Assembly (NCBI GenBank): GCA_040954595.2
Contig: CM082598.2
Coordinates: 7,750,001-7,814,000, forward strand
Direction of reading: 5' to 3'
Source of the DNA: Balanoglossus misakiensis
Lineage: Eukaryota > Hemichordata
DNA: 64,000 nucleotides
Numbering within the stretch: the first letter of the stretch is position 1; every line of letters begins with the position of its first letter. The notes under the pieces are model-generated. The model ran no database searches and had not been told where the DNA came from. It was given only the letters and a program-made list of their open reading frames with translations. Positions 1 through 11,388 of the stretch are shown piece by piece. The position numbers and the translations under genes were made by a program.

Positions 1-493
1 CTATGGCTGGGTCCACAAATATGACAAATAATATTTAATAATCTTCTTCTCAAAATAGACTTGGCCCACGGCCTTGACATTTGGCATGTAGGACACTGAC
101 CACATGGTCCGCAAAAGTTGCTAAAAGAATTTTGATATCTCCATTCATATGCAAATTAGGCCCATTTGAAAACTTTGCCCATATATGGTCATCAGGTCAC
201 ATGACTTATTAAACATTCACGAGGGTACTGCACCAGCTCTCATAGGCCTGCATCACTGTGCCAAGTTTGAGATATGTAGGTTCAGCCGTTTTCAAGATCC
301 TATTGGGCAAAAAAACTACACAAGAAAAAGAAGAGGATGAAAAACCCCAGTAATACCAATAGGGCACAAGCCTGCTTGGCTTGTGCCCTAAAAAAAGCCA
401 GTAATACCAATAGGGCCCAAGCCCGCTGGGCTTGGGCCCTAAAAAACCCCAGTAATACCAATAGGGCCCAAGCCTGCTGGGCTTGGGCCCTAA
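1..493 (+). mobile_element. HPE unit 0, 3' part (runs off window start)
   Basis: This is the 3' half of a hairpin-ended element. Positions 1-340 match 1262-1600 almost base for base and match 54325-54660 more loosely. It ends in three hairpins and CCCTAA, and the next unit starts at once with TATAGCTGC. The 5' part lies outside the window. No open frame looks coding; the short frames here only read the repeat. Confidence 0.85.
361..491 (+). repeat. Three-hairpin minisatellite at the 3' end of HPE unit 0
   Basis: There are three hairpins at 361-389, 412-440 and 463-491, spaced exactly 51 nt apart. The first has arms AGGGCACAAGCC and GGCTTGTGCCCT. The other two have AGGGCCCAAGCC-type arms, so the A-T pair becomes C-G on both sides of the stem. 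Spacers read like CCCCAGTAATACCAAT. Confidence 0.9.
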
Positions 494-1885
494 ATATAGC
501 TGCAAGCAGCGATGACGGGCACAAGCTAAGGCCGAAGGTCAAAGGTCATATGTGGTCACCCAAAATTTGGGCAAAAAATTTTGACCCCATACTAGTCCAG
601 GTCCAACAAAAACCAGACCTCTAGCCCTATTGGTTCGCCTAGAGTTAGATATGCACATAATTAATGAGGTTAAGTATAAGGCTCCATTATGAGTTCCATG
701 CCTCCAAATGCCAAGGCTGTATCTGCATGGGTTGCCGAGATACGGTAAAGTAGGTCAAAGGTCACCTGAGGTCACCCTAAATTGGGCAAGAAATTTTAAC
801 CCCATACTGGTCCATGTTCAACAAAAATCAAACCTCTAGCCCTATTGGCTAGCCTGGAATTAGGTATGCACATAATTAATGAGATAAGCAGGTGTCACAG
901 GTGACCCCCAATTTTGTCTTTTCAATTTTAGTCACAACCCTCCAAACGCCAAGTCTGTACCTGCTGTGGATGCCGAGATATAGGAAAGTAGGTCAAAGGT
1001 CACCTGAGGTCACCCAAAATTTAAGCAAAAATTTTTGATCCCATACTGATCCATGTCCCACAAGAACAAAACCTCTAGCCCTAATAGTTAGCCCGGAATT
1101 AGGTATGCACATAATTAATGAGTTAAGCAGGTGTTACAGGTGAGCCCAAAATTTTGTCTTTTATTTTGGTCCCATTCAGCTCACGGGCCACTAGACTGTC
1201 ACTGTACAGGACAATTGCACAGACGTGGACATAGCGTCATAGCTTAACTATAGAAAGTATAGGCCTATGGCTGGGTCCACAAATATGACAAATAAGATTT
1301 AATAATCTTTTTCTCACAATAGACTTGGCCCACGGCCTTGATATTTGGCATGTAGGACACTGACCACATGTTCCGCAAAAATTGCTAAAAGAATTTTGAT
1401 ATCTCCATTCATATGCAAATTAGGCCCATTTGAAAACTTTGCCCATATATGGTCATCAGGTCACATGACTTATTAAACATTCACGAGGGTACTGCACCAG
1501 CTCTCATAGGCCTGCATCACTGTGCCAAGTTTGAGATTTGTAGGTTCAGCCGTTTTGAAGATCCTATTGGGCAAAAAAACTACACAAGAAAAAAAAGAGG
1601 ATGAAAAACCCCAGTAATACTAATAGGGCACAAGCCTGCTTGGCTTGTGCCCAAAAAAAAAAAAAGATGAAAAACCCCAGTAATACCAATAGGGCACAAG
1701 CCTGCTTGGCTTGTGCCCTAAAAAAACAGGGTAAAACCAATAGGGCACAAGCGCCTGAGGGCGCTTGTGCCCTAAAAAACCCCAGTAATACCAATAGGGC
1801 ACAAGCGCCTGAGGGCGCTTGTGCCCTAAAAAACTCCAGCAATGACAGAAGGGGACCAAGCGCCTGAGGGCGCTTGGTCCCCTAA
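494..1885 (+). mobile_element. HPE unit 1 (complete, 1.39 kb, non-coding)
   Basis: The unit begins TATAGCTGCAAGCAGC and ends CCCCTAA, with the next unit starting at 1886. A GGGCACAAGC tag lies at 517-526 and the same arm recurs in its 3' hairpins. The body is built of diverged repeats of about 200-240 bp that share GTAGGTCAAAGGTCACC-like cores and TTAATGAG/GCAGGTG segments. Three perfect AGGTCA-A-AGGTCA direct repeats lie at 536-548, 752-764 and 990-1002. No protein is encoded. It is likely a non-autonomous element; the class is discussed in the findings. Confidence 0.85.
1624..1883 (+). repeat. Five-hairpin minisatellite at the 3' end of HPE unit 1
   Basis: Hairpins lie at about 1624-1652, 1691-1719, 1742-1773, 1796-1827 and 1850-1883. 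Arms change from AGGGCACAAGCC to AGGGCACAAGCGCC and finally AGGGGACCAAGCGCC, each with the matching opposite arm. A poly-A variant spacer (1653-1665) separates the first two. Confidence 0.88.
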
Positions 1886-4525
1886 TTAAAGCTGCAAGCA
1901 GTATTGAAGGGGCCCAAGCATAGAGTTAATAACCATTAGACTCCATTCAGGGTTGTACCATTCAATTGCGTAGGCTGTATTTGCTCTGGATATAGAGATA
2001 TGGGGAAGTAGGCAACCACCCAAAATGGATGTCTTACAAGTACAAACAACCAAAGGTGAACTTCTACGTTGTAAGTACTTCAGTAAGTATACTTCAAAGG
2101 TCAGCTGAGGGTACCCAAAAATTGGGCCAAAAATTAGGATTCTTAGATGGTTCATATACAAGACAACGGAAAATCCTCGCTGTTACGGTTTGTCAAATTA
2201 GATATGGCCATAATAATGAGTTACGCGAGTAAGTTACAGGTGGCCCCAGGAATTTAGCATTTCATGACGCAGAGGGTCCTACCCTACCCCTCCAAACACC
2301 TGGCTATATATGATGTGCGTGCTAACATATGGAAAGCAGGTCAATGGACACCTGAGGTCACCCAAAAATTTGACAAAAAATTTTCATTCCTGTTTATGTC
2401 ATGTGCAACAAATCCTACATTTGCAGCCCTTTCACTTTGCCTACCATTAGGTATGCACGTAATACATAAATCAAGCAGGTGTCGCAGGTATCCCCCTGTA
2501 TTTGACATTTCATGATAGTTTCATCCCTCCAAATACCAAAGCTGCACCTGTACAACGGGCTGAGATATGGCACTGTACGACAGAGGTCATCCAAATCAAC
2601 TTATACATTTGGGCAAAAACAAACTGACACTTACATTCGTCCCTGTGGAACAAAAACCACACACCTGTTGGTTAGTTTAGGCAGGTGCAACAGGGGACCC
2701 CGCCTTTGGTATATCATTATGGCCCCATCCGTATATGCCGCCCCCCCCCCCCAAATGCCAAAGCTGCATGCATCTGCTGTGGATGCTCACTAAGCAAAAG
2801 TAGGTGAAATGTCACATAAGGTCGCCCATAACTTGACAGGAAAATCGGACTTCAAATTGATCCATGTGCAACAAATACCACGCTAGCATCCCTTTCATTG
2901 ACTCCACAATTACGCATGCAAATAATTGAGTTACACAGGTGTCACAGGTGACCCCGAATCGGGCGTATTACTAGTATTTTGGTCCCATACAGCTGCATGA
3001 AGCTGCGTGCTATTACGGGCGACCTGATAACCCCCACGGCCACCTGCGGGCCAACCCCCATACTGAACGTCCAGTTGCAACGTCACGACTGAAGTAGGAA
3101 CTTTTGAACAGCAACGAAGCCTGATCTCTGATTATTGCTGGTACCATACTCCCTACGTGCAAGAAAATCACTGGTCTGCTGATGTATTTCGGCCACATTA
3201 GCGACTGAGGGTCAAAGCCGTCGCCGCATTACATTGAATGTTAACCAGTGTAGCCGGGTCTGGATAGAAACATTTGAACGGCATTAGCTAACAAACTCAG
3301 CGTAATTCAATTGTAGAATCTGAAAAACCTACAGCCTATGGTCCCCGACAGATACACAACGAGATACACGTATTGTTGACCTCGTTTAATAATATAAAAA
3401 CGTACGGTTCTGGAAATAAATTACAGGTACAATAAATTCAAGGAAATTATAACAATGTCAAAACCGGCATAGAAATGTTATGCACGGCAGCAATAAATGT
3501 GTACAATACATCAAGTATTCACTAAAGAAAATAGTCAGAAATTATCTCGAAATGCAAACGTTCTGAAGTTGAAGAATATAATTCGGCAGAAAGTGCCACG
3601 TCACCATCCAGTTGTCTGCAGAGTAAAATGCCACGTCACCATCCAGTTGTCTTTAGACTAAAATAAATTCGTATACGACCGGAAAACAACTCACCTCGGA
3701 TTGTGAAGTTTCGGGGGCGATAGTTACAGCACGCTCACAACTAATTGTTAACTACAGCAAATTAGTAGGCCGTGCGGACAGGAACACAGTAGTGTTCAGT
3801 AAAACGAAAGGGAAAAACTGGCCACTGGAAGGGCCTAAGCTTATATAGCTACGAAAAATTTGCATATTAGGCCACATCCGCGCACTAGCAGTACACCTGC
3901 TTTTTGAACAGCCAATGAGCAGAGCTTGCAGTAATATCAATAAAACGCCCTTACACAGCCTGAACTCCGATAATGAGCTGTCCCAAAATTCATTCCGTGG
4001 AAAATAATCACTGGTCAGTTTACGTATTTCAGCAGATTTTCCAAGGACTACTGCAACCCGCCAGAAGTGAGTAGCCTGCTAATGAGATCTCCACAACATT
4101 ACGTAGTGACGGTCAAAGTCCGATGCCCTAGTGTCCGTCCTCAGCCCACCAAAAATGCGAAAAATATTACAAAAATCTTCTTCTCAAAATCGACGTGGCC
4201 TAGGACCTTGAAATTTGGCACAGGGGATTTTGGCCACACGGTCTACAAAAATCGCGAAAAGAATGTACATGCCCCCATTAACGTGCAAATTAGGTCAATT
4301 TGAAAATTTCGCTCGATTATAGCCACCAAGTCACGTGACTAATTACAAATTCGAAGGGCAGGTGCACCAGTACTCATGGGCCCCAACCATCGTGCCAAAT
4401 TTCAAGGTCCTAGGCCACATCGATTTTGAGAAAAACGGGAGCAAAAAAACGACTCAAGAAGAAAGAAGAAAAACTCCAGCAATAACAGAAGGGGACCAAG
4501 CGCCTGAGGGCGCTTGGTCCCCTAA
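1886..4525 (+). mobile_element. HPE unit 2 (older, diverged copy)
   Basis: It starts TTAAAGCTGCAAGCAG directly after unit 1 and ends with a single hairpin (4491-4524) and CCCCTAA. The tag at 1909-1919 (GGGGCCCAAGC) differs by one base from the terminal hairpin arm (GGGGACCAAGC). The AGGTCA core repeats are degenerate here (around 2095 and 2345). The part 4130-4480 matches the 3' half of the other units. About 2970-4100 has no match elsewhere in the window and may be an insertion or an old internal region. The reading frame starting at 4335 crosses the 3' junction into LINE ORF1 by chance. Confidence 0.75.
3594..3652 (+). repeat. Short tandem duplication inside HPE unit 2
   Basis: A 24-nt segment starting TGCCACGTCACCATCCAG occurs twice with a 35-nt offset. 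No function is visible. Confidence 0.8.
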
Positions 4526-5089
4526 TAAAACTGTCAGAGATATACAGTCAAAACAAGATGAACTGGTTCAGCAAAATAAGGTGTTAAGCGACAGGATTGG
4601 TGAGCTTGAGAACGAAGTCGTCGGGCTACGCTCTCAAAGTTGTCGAAATAACGTCATTTTCAGAGGAGTAAAAAAACTAGAAGGTGAGACATGGAATGAC
4701 TGTGAAAAGGTTGTTCGTGACATTCTGAAATCAAAATTTGACGTAGCAGAAGCAGATGACGAGAAGCAAGTTCCCATCGAACGAGCGCACAGACTAAATA
4801 TAAAAACGAAGAAAGGAGTTCCACGACCAATTATTGTCAAGTTTCTATCATTCAAGACGAAGTCCAGATACTGCAAAAGGCACGTGGCATCTTGACCAGA
4901 GAATCAGACATGAGCGTGAGTGAAGATCTTCCGCCACAAGTTCGTCGTTCTCGCAAAAAACTCATTCCGTTTCTTGTCAAGGTGAGAGAAGAGGGAAAAC
5001 GCGCCCATTTGTATTTTGATAAGCTTGTGATTGACAGTAAGAAATATCAACTTGACGAAAAGGGTGATTTGATTGCAACTGGTCGTTAG
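4526..5089 (+). pseudogene. LINE ORF1, L1-type nucleic-acid-binding protein (5'-truncated, one frameshift)
   Basis: The first ~35 residues are a Leu/Ile heptad region (DELVQQNKVLSDRIGELENE), typical of the ORF1 coiled coil that makes trimers. Next comes NNVIFRGVKK, then RAHRLNIKTKKGVPRPIIVKF, the RRM-like core of the Transposase_22/L1 ORF1p family. A frameshift near 4855-4870 moves the frame; the C-terminal domain then continues in frame 2 from about 4865 (EDLPPQVRRSRKKLIPFL) to a TAG at 5087-5089. In L1-type elements this protein coats the RNA and is a nucleic-acid chaperone. The N-terminus and start codon are absent because the copy begins at the HPE junction. Confidence 0.85.
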
Positions 5090-5158
5090 AGGTGTGGCCA
5101 AGCCCCGATTACTAATTATTTTCAGGGAGAAAACGTTTTTGAGAAATCTCCTACAGTC

Positions 5159-8100
5159 TTGGGTAAAAATATCCACTCTGTTGTAGCGTGGAATGCCAGA
5201 GGATTGAAAAACCATATCTATGATATAGAGCTAAAACGTTATTTTTCCAAGTTTTCTATAGTGTGTATTTCAGAGACATGGGCAAATACAAATCATGAGT
5301 TTTCAGGGTGGTTACCAACGCATAAGTGTCATTCGGTCATTAGAAAACGAACCCGGAAATTTGGTCGTTATTCGGGTGGAGTTTGTGTGTTTATTTTGAA
5401 AGAAATTGATAAGTATGTACGAAGAATACTTCAGACTACTGAAGATACTGTTTGCTTGTTTATTGATAAGAATGCCTTTCATACGCCGCGTGATATTATT
5501 GTTTGCGGTGTCTACGTTTCACCAGAGGGTGCATCAATTTACCAAGAGGGTGAATCAAATGTCATTTTACGACTGGAAAACTGTATTATTGACATAAATG
5601 TACAATTTGAAAACTGTGACTTTGTGTTATTGGGGGATTTCAATGCGAGAGTCGGAGATTTACTTGATTTTGTCATCGAAGATGAAGGAGACACGAATCA
5701 ATATGGTTATGAACTTGATTATTTTGAAACACACAGAAAATCCCGAGATGAAGTTGTAAATTCTTTTGGGCGTTCATTAATAGAGATGTGTTATGACCAG
5801 CATTTACATTTGGTAAACAGTCGTTTTGCTGGTGACAGAGATGGAAACTTCACCTGTTGTACTAATAACGGGGTCAGTGTTGTTGATTATGTAATACTCA
5901 GTACACCTTTGTTTCAATATGTAAATGACTTTGTAGTTGACACGTTAGACGTCTCTGATCATTTTCCTATTCATTGTTATTTTAATTTTCCTAATGCTAT
6001 GATAGCGGAACCAGATACTAGAACTCAAAAAAATACTATGTTTTTGCACTCTTGGAATAAATTTCGCTGGAAACCCTGTCTTATTGAAGGATTTAAATAT
6101 AAACTACAGGATGAGTTGTTTAATCAAATGCACCAGGTTTTTTACCGCAATATTGAACAGTTGAATGTAGATGAGGCTACGGGTGTTCTGACCGAGATTT
6201 ATTCTAGAGCTGGTTCTGACATGGTAGTAAATAGCCGAGACACGTGTCACTCAAATAGAAATACTGCTAACAAAGCGTGGTGGGATAGAGACTGCTGGTT
6301 CGCAAGAAATAAGAAATTTGATTGTCTAAATAAATACCGTAAGTCAAATAGAGATGATGATCTTAGAAATTATGTAGAAGCCCGTAACTATTTCAAGGAG
6401 TTGTGTAAAATCAAAATCAAGAATTATAAAGTGAAACAGTGTAATACTCTTTTGGAAAATACCAATGACCAGTGTAAGTTTTGGAAGACAATCAAAGAAA
6501 TAAGAGGGAATAGAAGTGTATCTTCCCCAAATAACAAGATTGATTCAAAGAAGTGGTTTGACTATTTTAAAAATTTATTGAATGTTTCCAACGAATCTAT
6601 TTGTAGTTCATTTCATAAAAAGATTTCTATGGATGTCAGACTTCATGATGATAATTGTGAGCTTTGTCGACTTAACTTACCTGTGGATGTAAATAGAATA
6701 ATAACGGTACAAGATGTCACTGAATGTATTCGTCATTTAAAGAACTCAAAGTCACCTGGCCCAGATGGGCTTGTGAACGAAATGTTTAAAATCAGTAGTG
6801 ATGTACTTTTACAAAGTCTTTGTGATCTATTTAATGATATTTTAACCACAGGAGTATTTCCTAGTTGTTGGGGACAAGGCATAATTTACCCACTTCACAA
6901 AAAGGGTGATACTGCTGACGTCAACAATTTTCGGGGGATTTCCCTTCTCTCTTCTGTGAGTAAAATCTTTACTAAAATTATTAATGAACGCTTGGTAAAG
7001 TGGACAAAGGAAAACAATATAATTATTGAAGCCCAGGCCGGCTTCCGCAAAGGTTATGGTACTATGGATAACATTTTTTCTTTACAGTGTCTTGTACAAA
7101 AATATTTGTCACAGAAAAAGGGTAGATTGTATTGTATATTTATTGATTTTTCCAAAGCATTTGATCGAGTTACTCACAAATATTTACGGCATAGGTTGAT
7201 GTCCTACGGATTGCATGGGAGATTTTTGAAAGTGTATGAAAACATTCATTCTTGCGTTTTATGCAATGGCGGCTTAACTGATAGCTTTGTATGTAAAGTT
7301 GGTACATGTCAAGGGTGTATGCTTAGTCCTATTCTGTTTAGTATTTTTATAAATGAACTTGCATCATATATGAATAGACATGATAATGGAGGCATTTTTG
7401 TTAATACTGATTATAACAATATTGGTATTCTGATGTATGCTGATGACGTGGCAGATGTAGCAGACTTGCCCATAAAACTGCAAAGAAAACTTAATCAGCT
7501 TGAAGCATTTTGTAATGACTGGAGTATGTCAGTAAATTTAGACAAATCAAAAATAATTGTCTTCCGAAATGGGGGAATTTTAAAATGGTTCGAAAAGTGG
7601 GTCTATAATCACGAACCTGTAGACGTTGTTAAACATTACAATTATCTTGGTATTATTTTCTCTTCAAGGTTATCCTGGTCACCGTCCAAGGATAATTTGG
7701 TGACAAAAGCAAACAAAGCTCTGTACCAAATACAAATTGTTATAAGGAAACTGGATGGTATTCCTCTAAATCAGGCTTTAAAGCTATTTGACACAACTGT
7801 AGCTCCAATACTTTGTTATTGAGCAGAAATTTGGGGATACGAGTATTCACTTGTAATTGAAAGGGTACAATTTAAGTTCTGTAGATTTCTTTTGGGTGTT
7901 AACTCCAGTGTAAACCATGAAGTTCTGCTCGGGGAATGTGGAAGGTTGCCACTCTCCTGCACATACATGAGGCGTTGTATTTCATACTGGCTTAAACTAT
8001 TAGAGATGGAAAATTCTCGATACCCAAAAGCCTGTTACGAAATGTTGAGAAAATTAGACTCCGCTGGGAGAGTTACATGGGCGACAAAGGTACGGGAATT

Positions 8101-8662
8101 ATTGTTCAAGTATGGATTTGGTGTTGTTTGGTTTAAGCAACAGGTGGGGGAGCCAAATATGTTTTTGAAAATGTTCTATGAACGATTACGTGATTGTTGC
8201 AGACAGGAATGGTCAGCTTCAATTAATGATTTCCATAGATTGCGTCAGTATGCTCAATATAAATCCATGCTTGAACCTGAATTATACTTGTCATGTATTA
8301 AAATTACAAAATTTAAATTTGACCTGGCACGTGTTCGCTGCTCAAGTCATAAGTTAGCCATTGAAAAAGGACGGCACTGTACGCCATCTATACCCTTGTA
8401 TCAGAGAATATGTCCTTACTGTGAAAAGCAAGGTATAGCAATTGTTGAGGATGAGTGTCATTTTTTGCTATTGTGTCCATTGTATGAGGAGGAGAGGTCA
8501 AAGCTTATTCCTCTAAAATTCCGTATTAACCCTACACGGGAAAAATGTTTTATTTTGTTAAATTCTAAAACTCAGCAACTTCAATATACACTTGCAGTTT
8601 TCATTCATAAGTCTTTTAAGAAGCGGGATTACTTTGTACAGCAGCAAACACAGCAGAATTGA
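5159..8662 (+). pseudogene. LINE ORF2, APE endonuclease and reverse transcriptase, one internal stop
   Basis: The N-terminal part is an AP-endonuclease-like nuclease that nicks target DNA. Visible motifs are WNARGLKNH near residue 11, ISETWAN near 38, LLGDFNAR near 157 and SDHFPI near 265. The reverse transcriptase follows: SKSPGPDG near 530, GFRKGYGTMDN near 630, FIDFSKAFD near 660, GTCQGCMLSP near 715 and YADDVAD near 760, with the catalytic Asp residues intact. A single TGA at 7820-7822, in a segment expected to read CYxAEIWG, splits an otherwise continuous frame. After it, the same frame runs to 8662 and includes CPYCEK...ECHFLLLCPLYEEE, the Cys/His knuckle usual at LINE C-termini. Full length would be about 1168 codons. 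The first residues are uncertain because the frame may open further upstream without an ATG. Confidence 0.92.
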
Positions 8663-8751
8663 TACGCTGGCTTATAGTTTAATTCCATGTAATATTTCTC
8701 TCTGTAAACAGAGTGTCTTTATGTGATGGGCTGAGGCCCTGACATTTGAAA

Positions 8752-8768
8752 TAAACAAACAAACAAAC
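8752..8768 (+). repeat. AAAC tandem 3' tail of the LINE
   Basis: About four AAAC units follow GAAATAA, a typical simple-repeat tail of a non-LTR element. It marks the 3' insertion junction. Confidence 0.85.
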
Positions 8769-8769
8769 T

Positions 8770-9993
8770 AAATATTGTCTTATTCGAAGCAACTTTTAGA
8801 AAATGATTCCCCATGGAAGTATATAGCATATTTATACTTTCAAAGACTGGGGGCATCAGATTTTTATTAAACAGTAATTATGACGTCAAACGCATTCCTT
8901 TTAAAATCCCAATGTTTTACTTGGATATTTTGACATATTTTTCGGAACTGAAAAACGTGGAAATTCATACAGCCCAGGAGGTCGCGTCACAATTCATATG
9001 GAATAACAAATATGTTACTGTCGATGGGAACACCATATTCTACAAAAAAATGGTTCCAACAGGGTAATAAGTACATAAGCGATTTCCTTGATGTCACTGG
9101 TGCTCCACTTCCCTGGCAGGTGTTTAAGGAAAAGTTTAACGTCAATGTAGATTTTATAACATTTAGTGGCGTTATCTCCTCAATACCAAGAAAATGGAAA
9201 GAATTATTGAGAAATGTAAGTTTCATTCCAGCAACTGATGAAAATACACAAGAATATCTTGAAAATAATCCAATTCGATCATGCACCACAAAGGAATTCT
9301 ACGAGATGTTTAAGCAAAAAAAGTTTCTCCCACCCACTTCAGAAAAAAAGTACTCTAAAATGAATTATGCGCAAAACGTTAACTGGACAAAAATATGAAA
9401 ACTGCCATATGAAACCACAAAAGAAGTGAAATTGAGAGTTTTTCAATTTAAAATTAATCACCGTATACAAGCTACAAACCTTTTTTAATGAATAATAAAA
9501 TAAAAGACAGTGATAGCTGTCAACACTGCAATTTGCAAGAAACTTTAGAGCATTTATTCCGGGAATGTAGTGAAGCCAGAAAATTTTGGACCACCTTTCA
9601 AAAATTCTACCAGTTTAAAACAAATAAAATTATCACACTATCTTGTCGAGATGTCCTTTTTGGTGTCCTTCCTCAAAACAGAAACTCACTACTAAACCAT
9701 TTATTAATTATAGCAAAATACCATTTATATGCAATCCGTTTTTTAAATGAGAAACCGTCTCTTGCTGTCTTCATTGAAAAAGTTAAAAGTATTGTAATCT
9801 CAGAAAAAAATATTGCAAAGAAAAATGGAAAAATCAATCATTTTCACGATAAATGGAAAGTAATCCTACCACTGTGATGTATTTAGATTCTCGATTATGA
9901 CAATTGTTGTCCTTGTTTTTGATTTGTTTTTGCTCTTTGCCCTCCCATTCCTTTTGTTTTGTGTTTTTGACTTCCCTTGCTTTGAAAAAAAAA
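8770..9993 (+). pseudogene. C-terminal fragment of a Tx1/L1-type LINE ORF2 plus 3' UTR
   Basis: This is a broken coding region of a second LINE. Recognisable blocks, in order, are SPWKYIAYLYF (about 8805), ASQFIWNNKYVTVDGNTIFY (about 8980), ISDFLDVTGAPLPWQVFKEK (about 9075), SGVISSIPRKWKELL (about 9165), INHRIQATNLF (about 9455) and CQHCNLQETLEHLFRECSEA (about 9520). These are the conserved C-terminal blocks of Tx1/L1-clade ORF2 downstream of the polymerase. There are frame changes near 8870, 9055 and 9485 (a T run) and a TGA at 9396-9398. The CxxC...H...C knuckle is present. The C-terminus is at 9877, and an AT-rich 3' UTR runs to the A run near 9985. Its 5' side is cut by the LINE at 4526-8769. 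Confidence 0.85.
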
Positions 9994-10252
9994 CGAGTCA
10001 GCATTTTTTCACCAATGGTTTGTCTATGGGCAAACAATTTACCAAAGTTTATCTCAAAATAGATTGCAGTGACCATATGATTTCATTTGACCAATAAATT
10101 TATTTTTACTTGACTGAATATGTGTATAATTTTGTGAAAATGACAATAGTAGAAGGGAGTTTTTCTAGCGATTCTCAATGTAATCCTTCATGGGAAAAGA
10201 CAAACAGATCTAATTTGCACAGTTTACAAGTTTATGTTCTGCACGTACATCA
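9994..10252 (-). mobile_element. TTAA-type MITE (GGATGTACG family), truncated copy
   Basis: It matches 18084-18343 and the reverse complement of 58831-59090. Its outer terminus CGTACATC lies at about 10245-10252. The other end is missing and replaced by the LINE 3' tail, so that LINE probably inserted into this MITE. Confidence 0.75.
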
Positions 10253-11163
10253 TTAAGAGGGGAATCTCTAGCAACGTTGGGGATAAATTATCAGAGAGAA
10301 CACAGGTATCTTTCACTCTGGTCAAAAAAAACTCTGATCGTACCGTCGCCTCTTGGTATCATCAAAACGCAGTGACTTTTAAGTGAGACAAGAACGTGTC
10401 TGGACAAATTGTTTTATGACCAAAGCGATATCTTTGATAAATGTGTGTATAACATCACAACACCATGGCCACACCCATTCCTTTGAGTGACATCTTGCTT
10501 ATCTCAAAAGTCATCGCAAAATAACATTGTTGCTAACAGTCATTGGCACTCAGCTATACATAGGGATAGTTGGTCCAAGCTTAAACTTTAACAATTCATG
10601 TTGATTGATTTTATCTGTGTAGTATCGAGCGTCGACATCGACAAGACAGTTACGGTGTTACGCTCAAAGTGGAACTAATCGCTTCCACGTACAAGAAGAG
10701 ATATGTGTGATTATGGACATCGTTCATGGTGGGACTAATACATGTACATAGACTGGAGTTTTACAGTAAAATGGGGCTGAAAGTTTGTTTCTATGTTGAA
10801 CAGAAAATGAGATACTGACTGGATTTCAAATCAACACCAAAAAAAAAGTCCAAATGAATTACATGTAATTATTCCATAATTGTTTGCATTAAATATTATT
10901 GTTTAGTTGTGACAACTTTTGAGGTTCAGTGCTGTTTGTATTTGACTGCACGCAAAGAAACTTTGTGAGCACGCATATAAAATATATCCATTGTGAGCAG
11001 TGCATCTAGCAATGAACCCTGTACATATACCAATAATTGTGCCGATCAATTTGTATGATTGTCCATTCAAAATTTTTGTTTCTGTTCTGTTTTATAATTG
11101 TGTCAACGTTTTATTTCCTTTGACGGGGATGGAAGCATCTTCACCCGCGCCCGTCGATGTCAA
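9994..11163 (+). repeat. Direct duplication, copy 1 (partner 18084-19240)
   Basis: About 1.1 kb is shared with 18084-19240 in the same order and orientation, including TGGTTTGTCTATGGGCAAA, ACAAGAACGTGTC and GGGATGG.AGCATCTTCACCC. It covers part of a MITE and about 900 bp beyond it, so it is more than one transposon copy. Indels include a C/A run only in copy 2. No coding frame was recognised. Confidence 0.85.
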
Positions 11164-11234
11164 TGGAATTAAAATTACGCAATTCTCATTCCATGTTTTC
11201 ATGCTGGCTTTTGGAGACATTCATGTGATAGAAA

Positions 11235-11388
11235 AGACTCTCTCACAGCCCCCTTCGCAGTCCATGCAGGCTTATGGTCTGATTGCAAGGTTCGCTACAC
11301 AACACCATATGAGGCTTCCCCATTGCTAAACGGTTCTGGGCGCGTCAGTGAAGAGCCTTGTAGCGAACCATGGGCTGTGAGAGAGTCT
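11235..11388. repeat. Foldback palindrome, about 154 bp
   Basis: Outer arms AGACTCTCTCACAGCCC (11235-11251) and its perfect complement (11372-11388) are 17 nt long. A second inner pair GGTTCGCTACA (11289-11299) and TGTAGCGAACC (11359-11369) lies inside. It could be a small foldback transposon. Confidence 0.8.

Larger units (their letters stand above)
4526..8769 (+). mobile_element. Nearly complete APE-type non-LTR retrotransposon (LINE), 5' end missing
   Basis: The order is ORF1 (RNA-binding type), ORF2 (endonuclease plus reverse transcriptase), a short 3' UTR and a tandem AAAC tail at 8752-8768. The 5' side is cut exactly at the end of HPE unit 2, inside the ORF1 coiled-coil region. The element is young: ORF2 has one in-frame stop over 3.5 kb and ORF1 one frameshift. 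The 3' side abuts the middle of another LINE's ORF2, so it probably inserted into that copy. I cannot fix the clade; ORF1 is L1-like, while ORF2 resembles I/Nimb- or L1-type enzymes. Confidence 0.9.

Noticed and set aside
337-624. Open frames on both strands through the hairpin repeats, giving Ala/Cys-rich or Trp/Tyr-rich peptides
   Set aside because: They are created by palindromic repeats that read open in several frames; no start context, splice signal or conservation beyond the DNA repeat.
4335-4895. A 186-residue frame taken as one protein
   Set aside because: Its first ~64 codons are the 3' end of hairpin-element unit 2; only the part after 4526 is LINE ORF1.
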